From CAKZRD01 sp038886595 (GTDB lineage Archaea; Nanobdellota; Nanobdellia; Pacearchaeales; GW2011-AR1): a DNA stretch of 12,807 nucleotides. This document shows, in pieces, positions 1-5,271 of this stretch (position 1 is its first letter; every line of letters starts with the position of its first letter). The position numbers were made by a program, and so were the translations under genes. The DNA lies in the NCBI GenBank assembly GCA_038886595.1, contig JAWALV010000015.1, positions 1-12,807 of the forward strand, written 5' to 3'. The notes under the pieces were generated by a model. The model did not search any database. It was given only the letters and a program-made list of their open reading frames with translations, and was not told where the DNA came from.

Positions 1-177
1 CAAAACAATATATCCGACAATTTTTTTATTTTTTTCAGCTTCCAAAATAATTTCTCCTTTGTCAAACAATTTTTTTAAAGTAGGAAAAAAATTAAATTTT
101 TTCTTGTGATAACCAGAAAGAAACTCAACTTTTTCAATATTTTTTAAGTCAATTAACTTTGCTTTTCTTATTAAGAT
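1..177 (-). CDS. GNAT-family N-acetyltransferase, N-terminal part only (runs off the window; no standard start codon)
   Basis: The minus strand is open from a TAG at 208-210 to the window edge. From about 177 it reads ILIRKAKLIDLKNIEKVEF..., ending EAEKNKKIVGYIVL at base 1. This matches the first part of a GNAT fold: an IRxAxxxDxxxI opening strand and helix, then a strand pair with a K-K-I-V-G-Y turn. The acetyl-CoA loop would lie outside the window. There is no ATG, GTG or TTG ahead of the conserved part; only ATC (175-177) or ATA (169-171) are available. One extra A in the AAAA run just before it would join the frame to the ATG at 184-186, giving MERKILIRKAK, and would also fuse it to the GNAT gene upstream. 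So it may use a rare start, be the second half of a two-domain GNAT broken by a frame error, or be decaying. Substrate unknown. Confidence 0.55.
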   Translation of the reverse strand, partial: MLIRKAKLIDLKNIEKVEFLSGYHKKKFNFFPTLKKLFDKGEIILEAEKNKKIVGYIVL

Positions 178-611
178 TTTCTTTCCATTCTTATTGCTCT
201 TACTGGTCTAACCAAAAGTTTTCTCTCTTCAAAGCCTAATTTTTCATAAAAACCAATTGATTGAAGCAAAGAGCGAACGAAAACAACTCTTCTTTTTTTC
301 TTTTTAGCTAACTCAAAAAGAAAATTTACAATAAATCTCCCTGCCCCTTTTCCGTGAAATTTTGGATCAACATAAATTGTCGCTATTTCATTTTTTTTAG
401 TTAAACGACCGCTTGCAATTATTTTTTTATTAAGAAAAACAGCAAAAAAATCAGAATTTCCAGAATATTTTTCTAAATTCCTTAAAGAATACTTTTTCTT
501 CAAAAATTCTTTTTCATTGAACTTTTTAGCTATTTCTAAACAAGAATAAATTATTTCTTGAATTCTTTTTAAATAACTTATTTCAACTCTTTTTATTTGA
601 AATTTTTTCAT
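171..611 (-). CDS. GNAT-family N-acetyltransferase
   Basis: A complete GNAT domain, which transfers acetyl from acetyl-CoA to an amine. The acetyl-CoA pyrophosphate loop is VDPKFHGKGAGRFI, with the R/Q-x-x-G-x-G/A pattern met by HGKGAG. The C-terminal motif is SIGFYEKLGFEE, whose Tyr commonly acts as general acid in this family. I place the start at the ATG at 609-611 (MKKFQIKRVEISYLKRI...), where the first GNAT strand begins. An ATG at 642-644 would add 11 residues rich in Lys and hydrophobics, lying deeper inside the Nudix gene. The chosen start overlaps the 3' end of the Nudix gene by 29 bp, so the two are probably cotranscribed. The substrate cannot be read from the sequence. The gene ends MERKS-stop, directly against another GNAT-like frame. 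Confidence 0.85.
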   Translation of the reverse strand: MKKFQIKRVEISYLKRIQEIIYSCLEIAKKFNEKEFLKKKYSLRNLEKYSGNSDFFAVFLNKKIIASGRLTKKNEIATIYVDPKFHGKGAGRFIVNFLFELAKKKKRRVVFVRSLLQSIGFYEKLGFEERKLLVRPVRAIRMERKS

Positions 612-1029
612 GAACAATAGATAATGCTTTTTTTTGATTTTCAAAAGTTAATTTTTCTAGTGCTTCCTCAAATGTAAGCCAAATATAGGAAGAATGTTCC
701 CTTTTATCAAAAACAACTTTTTCATCTTTAACTTCTGCCGAGAATAAAACAAAACTTTGTCCTATAAAACCCGGTCTATCTCTAAATTTTTTTCCATAAT
801 TATATTTTCCAGAAAAATTATATCTTTCAATGTTTATTGGTTTTTGTCCGCATTCCTCAAAAACTTCCCTTTCAACCGCCTCAAACAAGTTTTCTTTTTC
901 TTCAACACCTCCTTTTGGGAATTCCCACCCTACCCAATGTTTTTTTCTTTTAAGTATTAAATAAAGAATTTTTTCCCCTTCTTTTCTATATACAACAACA
1001 AAAACTGATTTTCTGTATTTTTCTTTCAT
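583..1029 (-). CDS. Nudix hydrolase, Ap4A-hydrolase-like
   Basis: A 148-residue Nudix-fold protein. The Nudix box spans G40-Q62 (G-x5-E-x7-R-E-V-x-E-E-x-G), with R54-E55 and E58-E59 as the Mg2+-binding catalytic core. The usual final hydrophobic residue of the box is Gln here. The preceding WEFPKGG, the YRKEGEKILYLILKR opening strand and the length resemble the diadenosine tetraphosphate hydrolase (NUDT2/MutT-like) branch, which cleaves dinucleoside polyphosphates. A general nucleotide-sanitising role is equally possible. It starts two bases beyond the restored stop of the upstream GNAT frame and overlaps the downstream GNAT gene by 29 bp, suggesting one transcript. Fold certain, substrate inferred. 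Confidence 0.88.
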   Translation of the reverse strand: MKEKYRKSVFVVVYRKEGEKILYLILKRKKHWVGWEFPKGGVEEKENLFEAVEREVFEECGQKPINIERYNFSGKYNYGKKFRDRPGFIGQSFVLFSAEVKDEKVVFDKREHSSYIWLTFEEALEKLTFENQKKALSIVHEKISNKKS

Positions 1030-1030
1030 T

Positions 1031-1083
1031 TTATTTTTTCCATATAATAAACAAATTTTTTCCTTTTAAATATCCTCTTTTTT
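1031..1083 (-). other. Out-of-frame 3' tail of the upstream GNAT gene
   Basis: In the frame reached after a -1 shift (or one added A) at the A6 run, the minus strand encodes RGYLKGKNLFIIWKK-stop. This supplies the missing last strand of the GNAT fold and brings the stop to one base from the Nudix start, as expected for tightly packed genes. Seen directly in the sequence; whether the shift is biological or a sequence error is not decidable here. Confidence 0.6.
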
Positions 1084-1362
1084 CAATAAAATTATCATTT
1101 TATTATTTTTTCTTTCTACAAACATTTCTATTTGACTTACCTTATTCTTTTTCGCATAATCTTCTAGAAACGAAATCAGTTTTTTTCCTACTCTTTTATT
1201 CCCATATTTTTTTAGAACACAAATTAATTTAAGATAGATGTATGTTCCGTGCAATTCAAAATTAATAAAGCCTAGAATCTCTTTCTCTCTTTCACATACA
1301 AAAGTTTTTTCTTTTTTTATAAATAAATAGAATATTTTTTGAGTATATGTCTTTCTTATCAC
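1066..1362 (-). CDS. Short GNAT-like acetyltransferase, apparently frameshifted near its 3' end
   Basis: This 98-codon frame starts at a GTG (1360-1362) and carries the core of a GNAT domain: EREKEILGFINFEL (strand pair), then LKKYGNKRVGKKLISFLEDYA as the acetyl-CoA loop and helix, then QIEMFVERKNNKMI. The N-terminal part before the strand pair is short for the family, so it is either a minimal GNAT or already truncated. The frame ends ILLKKEDI at a TAA just after an A6 run (1078-1083), exactly where GNATs have their xLYxKxGF motif. Adding one A to that run reads ILLKKRGYLKGKNLFIIWKK and stops at 1031-1033, immediately before the Nudix ATG. That is a natural GNAT ending. Activity of the protein as written is doubtful. 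Confidence 0.65.
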   Translation of the reverse strand: MIRKTYTQKIFYLFIKKEKTFVCEREKEILGFINFELHGTYIYLKLICVLKKYGNKRVGKKLISFLEDYAKKNKVSQIEMFVERKNNKMIILLKKEDI

Positions 1363-1383
1363 CTTTTAAATAATTATTTATTT

Positions 1384-1394
1384 TAATTAAATAA
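1384..1394 (-). promoter_or_regulatory. Candidate TATA box for the GNAT-Nudix cluster
   Basis: On the minus strand TTTATTTAATT lies centred about 27 bp before the GTG at 1362, the usual archaeal TATA distance for a leaderless or nearly leaderless transcript. The surroundings are uniformly AT-rich, so the exact box is uncertain. An AGGTGAT string that looks like a Shine-Dalgarno sequence overlaps the GTG itself. Confidence 0.35.
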
Positions 1395-1465
1395 AATATT
1401 TTTTTGGCATCTTTCGGCCTAGTTCTTCTTATCTTCCAAATAACAAATCCAATTCATTAAAAACC

Positions 1466-1474
1466 TTTAAATAT
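1466..1474 (+). promoter_or_regulatory. TATA box of the oxidoreductase operon
   Basis: TTTAAATAT, preceded by AAAACC as a possible BRE, is centred 32 bp before the ATG at 1502. Archaeal transcription starts about 26 bp downstream of the box centre, so the mRNA would begin within a few bases of the start codon. This fits the lack of a strong ribosome-binding site. Confidence 0.6.
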
Positions 1475-1501
1475 CTTACTTATTTAGTTTTCCATAGGAA
1501 A

Positions 1502-3034
1502 ATGAGGTACAACATTCTTATTGGTGGTAAGGCTGGGCAGGGAATAAACAAGATTTCAGCATTTTTCTCTAAAATTTTAGTTAAAAAAGGTTTTTATGTT
1601 TTTAATTATCGCGATTATCAGTCCTTAATTCGTGGAGGCCATAATTTTAATATTGTTTGTTTTTCTGACAAAAAAATATCCTCTTGCGAAAGAAAAATTG
1701 ATTTTCTAATTTGCCTAGATGAAAAAACAGAAGAATTTCATAAAAAAAATTTTAATAAAAAAGGAATTATTTTAAGATCTAGCGAGTGCGAAGATCTTAA
1801 GATAGATGTTAATATAGCGCTTTCTATAAAACTTGGTAAAATGTTTGGTATTACACTAGAAGAATTCTTGGCAGTTGCTAAAGAGGAATTTCCCCAAAAA
1901 GAACAACTAATAAAAGAACTTTATGAAAAAATAAGCGAAGAAAAAAAATTAGAATTAAAAAATCAAAAAAAGGATATAAAACTTATTGATGGGAGTCACG
2001 CTGTCGCTAAGGGGGCTTTTGAAAGTGGTTTAGATTTTTATTTAGGATATCCTATGACTCCTGCTACTGGCTTATTGAATGCCTTCATAGAAACACATAA
2101 CAAATTCTCAAAACCGAATGTTTTGCAACCAGAAAGCGAAATTTCAATCATTAATATGGCTTTGGGAATTTCATTCTCAGGAAAACTTGTTATAGTAGGA
2201 ACTTCTGGCGGAGGATTTGATTTAATGACAGAAGGTTTAAGTTTTGCAGGCCAGTCAGAAATTCCAATTGTTGTTTATCTAGCTTCAAGGCCGGGACCAT
2301 CTACAGGAGTCCCAACATATACCTGTCAGCAAGATTTAAATTTGGCTCTTTTTTCTGGGCATGGTGAATTCCCTAGAATTGTTTTAAGCCCTGCTAATCC
2401 AGAACAAGCAATAAAAAGAATAAATGAGGCACTTTATTTAGCTGAGAAATTTAGGACCCCTGTTATTTTTTTGACTGAGAAACATTTTGCAGAATCCTTA
2501 TTTTCTATTGAGAATTTTCCAAAACTGAAAAAGATTGAAGTTAAGAGAAAACTTCCTGGAGATTTTATTGTTAAGGCATCTAGCTATGAACACACTGAAA
2601 AAGGCGAAACAACAGAAAACGAAGAAGAAATAAAAAAAGGTTTTGAAAGAAGAATAAAAAAGGAAAAAGAAATTTTGAAAGAAGTTGAAAAGCTTTCCTC
2701 ATATGAAATTTTTGGCAAAAAAAATTCAAAAAATCTGATTTTTTGTTTTGGAAGTACAAAAAATGTTGTTGAAGATGTTGTCAATTATGAGAATATCGAA
2801 GCGAAACTAATACAAATTGTTTATCTGAATCCTTTTTCTGAAAAAATCAAGAACGAAATAAAAAAAGCAAAAAATGTTTTTGTTGTCGAAGAAAACTCAA
2901 CTTCGCAGCTTTCTAGATTAATAAAAGAAAAAACCGGTTTTGAAATTCCTGAAAAAAACAAGATTTTGAAATACAATGGAAGGCCTTTCTTTTATGATGA
3001 ACTAAAAGAGATTTTGAAGAAGAAATTAAAATGA
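1502..3034 (+). CDS. 2-oxoacid:ferredoxin oxidoreductase, fused gamma-alpha subunit
   Basis: This chain belongs to the TPP-dependent oxidoreductases that decarboxylate a 2-oxoacid with CoA and pass electrons to ferredoxin. Residues 1-155 are the gamma domain, with the GGKAGQG loop at 8-14 and a YRDYQSLIRGGH segment. Residues 160-510 are the alpha chain: GYPMTPATG (182-190), the PSTGVPTYTCQQDL motif (266-279), the EHTEKGETTE segment (363-372) and a C-terminal Rossmann-like domain from about 410. The gamma-alpha order is that of archaeal KorA/VorA-type fused chains. The 2-oxoacid (2-oxoglutarate, branched-chain or pyruvate) cannot be fixed by eye, so I give no symbol. The gene stops inside the next start (ATGA), and the beta chain follows two small membrane genes later. 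No ferredoxin-like delta gene is in the window. Confidence 0.92.
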   Translation: MRYNILIGGKAGQGINKISAFFSKILVKKGFYVFNYRDYQSLIRGGHNFNIVCFSDKKISSCERKIDFLICLDEKTEEFHKKNFNKKGIILRSSECEDLKIDVNIALSIKLGKMFGITLEEFLAVAKEEFPQKEQLIKELYEKISEEKKLELKNQKKDIKLIDGSHAVAKGAFESGLDFYLGYPMTPATGLLNAFIETHNKFSKPNVLQPESEISIINMALGISFSGKLVIVGTSGGGFDLMTEGLSFAGQSEIPIVVYLASRPGPSTGVPTYTCQQDLNLALFSGHGEFPRIVLSPANPEQAIKRINEALYLAEKFRTPVIFLTEKHFAESLFSIENFPKLKKIEVKRKLPGDFIVKASSYEHTEKGETTENEEEIKKGFERRIKKEKEILKEVEKLSSYEIFGKKNSKNLIFCFGSTKNVVEDVVNYENIEAKLIQIVYLNPFSEKIKNEIKKAKNVFVVEENSTSQLSRLIKEKTGFEIPEKNKILKYNGRPFFYDELKEILKKKLK

Positions 3035-3291
3035 CGCCTCAAACTCTCATCGCGATAGTTGGACTTGTCTTAATAATTATTGGAAACTTTCTTATTTCAA
3101 GCTCGGCCAGGATACGAAGAAGATACACTTATCCTTTGCTTATTGCCGGCGGGATTTGCATGCTAATTTATAGTTTTTATCTCGGAGACAAAATTTTTAT
3201 AACTCTTCAGTTTGTTTTCATTGCTGCTTCAATAATCGGTCTTATTAAGATAAATGAGGGGCATAGGAGATTAACTAATAATGGGAGATAA
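3031..3291 (+). CDS. Small three-helix membrane protein in the oxidoreductase operon
   Basis: An 86-residue protein I do not recognise. It has three hydrophobic stretches at about residues 5-23, 35-52 and 55-72. Between the first two is a basic loop, RIRRR (28-32), and the tail is polar (NEGHRRLTNNGR). The positive-inside rule would put the RIRRR loop in the cytoplasm. Its ATG overlaps the stop of the gamma-alpha subunit gene (ATGA), and it overlaps the next gene by 11 bp, so it is certainly cotranscribed and probably translationally coupled. Its position between alpha and beta suggests a link to the enzyme, such as membrane tethering, but nothing in its sequence proves that. Confidence 0.8.
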   Translation: MTPQTLIAIVGLVLIIIGNFLISSSARIRRRYTYPLLIAGGICMLIYSFYLGDKIFITLQFVFIAASIIGLIKINEGHRRLTNNGR

Positions 3292-3616
3292 AGAAAGAAT
3301 AAAAATTGAAATAGAAAAATTGAAAGATGAAAAAGAAAATTTGATGTTTGAGTATGGAAATATGCAAACTCTTATTTATAATGTACTTATAATTATTTTA
3401 ATTATGTTGTTTATTTCTTCTTTAGAGATAATTTATAGAATGAATAATAAAGATACTTTTTTTATAGTCGCCGTTATTTCAAGCTTTGTTATTTTAATTC
3501 TTATTTTTATATTAATTTCTTTAGTTACTAGAAAATTGTTGAATAATAAAATAAGTAAAACTCTATACTCTCTTCAACAAAAAATACAAGAAAAATACGG
3601 AGAGTTGCTAGAATGA
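3281..3616 (+). CDS. Small two-helix membrane protein with flanking coiled coils
   Basis: A 111-residue protein without a recognisable family. It starts with a charged helix (residues 1-30, KERIKIEIEKLKDEKENL) of heptad character. Two transmembrane segments follow, at about 33-52 and 60-82, separated by a short polar loop around YRMNNKD. A second amphipathic helix ends the protein (LYSLQQKIQEKYGELLE). Both termini would be on the same side, most likely cytoplasmic, with the two helices able to pair or bind a soluble partner. A GGAG lies about 11 bp before the ATG. It overlaps the preceding gene by 11 bp and the beta-subunit gene by 4 bp (ATGA). Function unknown; a scaffold or anchor is only inference from position. 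Confidence 0.78.
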   Translation: MGDKERIKIEIEKLKDEKENLMFEYGNMQTLIYNVLIIILIMLFISSLEIIYRMNNKDTFFIVAVISSFVILILIFILISLVTRKLLNNKISKTLYSLQQKIQEKYGELLE

Positions 3617-4368
3617 AACCCGCAAACATTAAATCAAACTATCAGATAACTTGGTGCCCGGGATGTCCGAATTTTCTTATTTTGGAAGCTGTGAAGAGAG
3701 CAGTTGAAGAGTTAATTAAAGAAGGCCATAAGCAGGAAGATTTTTGCGTCGTTACAGACATTGGTTGCAATTCAAAAATTTATGACTATTTGAATTTGTC
3801 AGGAGTTTATGGTTTGCACGGAAGAGCTGTTCCTTTGGCAGAAGGAATAAAGATGGGAAATCCAAATCTTAAAGTGCTTGCTTTTCAGGGCGATGGCGGG
3901 GCCTATGCAGAAGGAATAGAGCATTTAATTCATGCAATAAGACACAACACAAACATAACTTTGATTGTTCATAATAACGAGGCATTTTCATTGACAACAG
4001 GTCAAATGACTCCAACAACACCTTTCGGCAAAAAAACAAAAAACGAGCCAACAGGAAACAAAATTCTTCCTTTGAATCCAATAAAGCTTGCTCTTTCTTC
4101 TAATGCGAAGTTTGTTGCGCGTTGCAATCCTTATGACATTGAGGACACAAAAAGAATTTTGAAAAAAGCAATTCTTTATGATGGTTTTTCTTTCGTCGAA
4201 ATAATTCAGAAATGCTTGATTTTCAGTCCAGACATGGCAGAGCTAGAAAAAAACTTCTACAAAATTGAGGACAACAAAAACATTGAAAAGGCCTGGCAGC
4301 TCGCCGACGAATGGGATTATTCTTCAAAAGACAAGAATATTGCGATTGGAATTTTGTTCGAGGCGTGA
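3613..4368 (+). CDS. 2-oxoacid:ferredoxin oxidoreductase, beta subunit
   Basis: The TPP- and iron-sulfur-binding chain that partners the gamma-alpha subunit upstream. WCPGC gives C15 and C18, DIGC gives C52 and QKC gives C201: the four-cysteine set that binds one [4Fe-4S] cluster in short archaeal OFORs. The TPP/Mg2+ motif is GDGG (93-96) through HNN (120-122), and GLHGR (67-71) is the usual segment near the cofactor. At 251 residues it is short for the family, mainly through a brief C-terminus. Its start overlaps the stop of the second membrane gene (ATGA), with a GGAG about 10 bp upstream. Its codons look less AT-biased than the neighbours. The electron acceptor is presumably a ferredoxin encoded elsewhere. 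Confidence 0.92.
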   Translation: MKPANIKSNYQITWCPGCPNFLILEAVKRAVEELIKEGHKQEDFCVVTDIGCNSKIYDYLNLSGVYGLHGRAVPLAEGIKMGNPNLKVLAFQGDGGAYAEGIEHLIHAIRHNTNITLIVHNNEAFSLTTGQMTPTTPFGKKTKNEPTGNKILPLNPIKLALSSNAKFVARCNPYDIEDTKRILKKAILYDGFSFVEIIQKCLIFSPDMAELEKNFYKIEDNKNIEKAWQLADEWDYSSKDKNIAIGILFEA

Positions 4369-4397
4369 AGTTTTGTAGGGGATGAAAATTTTGTTGA

Positions 4398-4420
4398 ATC
4401 TTAAAAATTCTTATTAAGAT
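4398..4420. repeat. Short inverted repeat after the oxidoreductase operon
   Basis: ATCTTAA (4398-4404) and TTAAGAT (4414-4420) are perfect 7-bp complements around a 9-base loop, about 30 bp past the beta-subunit stop. It could be part of the operon's 3' end, but it has no T-run after it and is AT-rich, so chance is possible. Confidence 0.3.
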
Positions 4421-4443
4421 CCTTCGATAACAAAAACCCTATC

Positions 4444-4451
4444 TTTATAAA
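4444..4451 (+). promoter_or_regulatory. TATA box of the small MscL-like frame
   Basis: TTTATAAA lies with its centre about 25 bp before the ATG at 4473, the spacing of a leaderless archaeal promoter. It is one of the cleanest boxes in the window, suggesting the short frame downstream is still transcribed. Confidence 0.55.
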
Positions 4452-4472
4452 CCTCGCAAACTTAAATGTTTT

Positions 4473-4610
4473 ATGGTAAAAGAAAAAGCAACTGCTTTTG
4501 TCAAAGAATTCAAGGACTTCTTGAAAGAGTACAAAGTTATTGGGCTTGGAATTGCTGTAATGATGAGCCTTGCCGCAAACACTTTTGTTAAATCATTTGT
4601 TGATAAATAA
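4473..4610 (+). pseudogene. 45-codon MscL-like fragment (first transmembrane helix only)
   Basis: The frame begins MVKEKATAFVKEFKDFLKEY and continues KVIGLGIAVMMSLAANTFVKSFVDK before TAA at 4608-4610. The layout is a short basic amphipathic N-terminal helix, then a Gly/Ala-rich hydrophobic helix, then V-K-S-F-V-D. It is the one seen at the start of large-conductance mechanosensitive channels, where the next residues are D/N-x-I-I-M-P. One added A in the AAA run before the stop continues as KIIIPEN and then meets TGA, so a trace of the I-I-M-P segment survives in another frame. The second helix is absent. I read it as a decayed or truncated channel gene. A genuine small single-helix protein is the alternative, supported by its intact promoter. 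Confidence 0.5.
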
Positions 4611-4659
4611 TTATACCTGAAAATTGACCCCTAAAACCTTTATTCTCCACAGAAATAGA

Positions 4660-4698
4660 GGTTAATATAATTCCTTTTTTTTATTATAGAATTAACCT
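4660..4698. repeat. Inverted repeat AGGTTAA...TTAACCT
   Basis: AGGTTAA at 4660-4666 pairs with TTAACCT at 4692-4698, and inside it TTC (4672-4674) can pair with GAA (4689-4691). The loop contains an eight-T run. It could be a transcription end for the MscL-like frame, 50 bp upstream, or a protein-binding dyad. Confidence 0.4.
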
Positions 4699-4775
4699 AA
4701 AAACTTTATAAAAAAATTAGTTAACAAAAATAAAATTATATTAACCACTTTTAACTGCTATTTAAAGGTTTTTTG

Positions 4776-4814
4776 TAGCTAAAAAAAGGCTTCTGAAGGC
4801 CGTTTTTGGAGCTA
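4776..4814. repeat. Long hairpin-forming inverted repeat
   Basis: The arms TAGCT (4776-4780) and AGCTA (4810-4814) enclose an A-run opposite TTTTT (4803-4807). Inside these is a GGCTT/AGGCC stem (4788-4792 with 4797-4801, one T-G pair) around a CTGA loop. About 15 base pairs are possible with small bulges. It is the most structured and most GC-rich element of the spacer. A terminator, an RNA element or a small RNA gene are all possible; a TTTAAA lies at 4761-4766. Confidence 0.5.
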
Positions 4815-4831
4815 AAGTTTATATTTTGTCT

Positions 4832-4856
4832 AAGATGTCCAAGATGTCCAAGATGT
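4832..4856 (+). repeat. Direct tandem repeat of AAGATGTCC
   Basis: Two perfect copies of AAGATGTCC (4832-4840, 4841-4849) are followed by a partial third, AAGATGT (4850-4856). A further TAGATGTC lies near 4876. The repeat sits in non-coding sequence and may be a slippage product or a small regulator-binding array. Confidence 0.6.
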
Positions 4857-5003
4857 TTTGCTCTTAATCCTAATATTTAGATGTCAGTAGAGCATATAAG
4901 CATCTCTTAAAAGCTTACCATAAAGTTTAAAAGTTTGATTAAGTATAGACTAATAACTTTATGGCTAAAAAAAGATAACGCCATAGAGGTAGAAAAAACA
5001 ATA

Positions 5004-5153
5004 CCCGCCATAGCTCAATGGTAGAGCACGCGGCTGTAGATAGCTAGCGCTGACTTTCCTTCGGGAAGAGAGTGAAGCGCGATAAGGGCAGTTTCATTGA
5101 AATTGCTGTTCAACAGAACCCGCGGTACCCCAGTTCGATTCTGGGTGGCGGGA
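5004..5153 (+). tRNA. tRNA-Tyr (anticodon GTA) with an intron
   Basis: The acceptor stem CCCGCCA (5004-5010) pairs with TGGCGGG (5146-5152), leaving discriminator A5153. The D stem is GCTC/GAGC. The anticodon stem CGCGG (5029-5033) pairs with CCGCG (5120-5124). The T arm is CCCAG-TTCGATT-CTGGG. The anticodon GTA is at 5036-5038. The C1-G72 first pair is the recognised archaeal tyrosine identity element and supports the assignment. The anticodon loop is interrupted after position 37 by an intron (5040-5118). CCA is not encoded, and a TTTTT run (5154-5158) directly follows, as expected for archaeal termination. Confidence 0.93.
5040..5118 (+). other. tRNA-Tyr intron (position 37/38), 79 nt
   Basis: CTGT (5034-5037) can pair with ACAG (5113-5116), giving the four-pair central helix of a bulge-helix-bulge site. 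Three-base bulges AGA (5038-5040) and AAC (5117-5119) flank it. Cleavage after the second bulge base on each side removes 5040-5118 and leaves the loop CTGTAGC, exactly between tRNA positions 37 and 38. Inside, GCGCT (5047-5051) pairs with AGCGC (5076-5080) around a TTCC-TTCG-GGAA hairpin. A second eight-pair hairpin is formed by GCAGTTTC (5088-5095) and GAAATTGC (5099-5106). The helix on the intron side of the site is weak, so it is a relaxed rather than full bulge-helix-bulge. Confidence 0.82.
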
Positions 5154-5235
5154 TTTTTATGATTTAAAACATTCATATAAAATTTTTATAACTTTAATAT
5201 TTCTAGTTACTTTATAGTAGTCAAAAATAGAAAAA

Positions 5236-5245
5236 TTTAAAAATT
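5236..5245 (+). promoter_or_regulatory. Candidate TATA box of the ParB-like gene
   Basis: TTTAAAAATT is centred about 31 bp before the ATG at 5272, in the usual range for archaeal TATA boxes. The neighbourhood is almost entirely A and T, so the exact box is uncertain. Confidence 0.4.
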
Positions 5246-5271
5246 ATTTTATTAATAAAAATAGTAAAACA

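Larger units (their letters stand above)
4611..5003. other. Gene-poor spacer before tRNA-Tyr
   Basis: About 390 bases without a convincing coding frame on either strand. It holds two inverted repeats (4660-4698 and 4776-4814) and a 9-bp tandem repeat (4832-4856). A tiny frame, MAKKR-stop, lies at 4961-4978. The rest is AT-rich sequence with no clear gene. The tRNA promoter must lie in its last 60 bases. Confidence 0.6.

Noticed and set aside
609..644. Upstream ATG at 644 as the start of the complete GNAT gene.
   Set aside because: It adds a poorly conserved Lys-rich stretch and deepens the overlap with the Nudix gene; the ATG at 611 begins at the first GNAT strand.
4560..4620. Possible C/D box sRNA: ATGATGA at 4560-4566 and CTGA at 4617-4620 with suitable spacing.
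   Set aside because: No D' box lies where it should, and the same bases encode the MscL-like helix in frame, which explains them better.
4832..4856. Repeats considered as a CRISPR array.
   Set aside because: Units are 9 bp and directly adjacent with no spacers, and no cas genes are present.
4766..4870. Open frame through the hairpin and tandem repeat (…SKMSKMSKMFCS).
   Set aside because: No start codon with ribosome-binding site or promoter before the repeat, and it is explained by the non-coding repeat itself.
4961..4978. Mini frame MAKKR-stop followed in frame by RHRGRKNN, suggesting a basic protein with a nonsense codon.
   Set aside because: The continuation runs straight into the tRNA-Tyr gene and no family is recognisable; too short to support.
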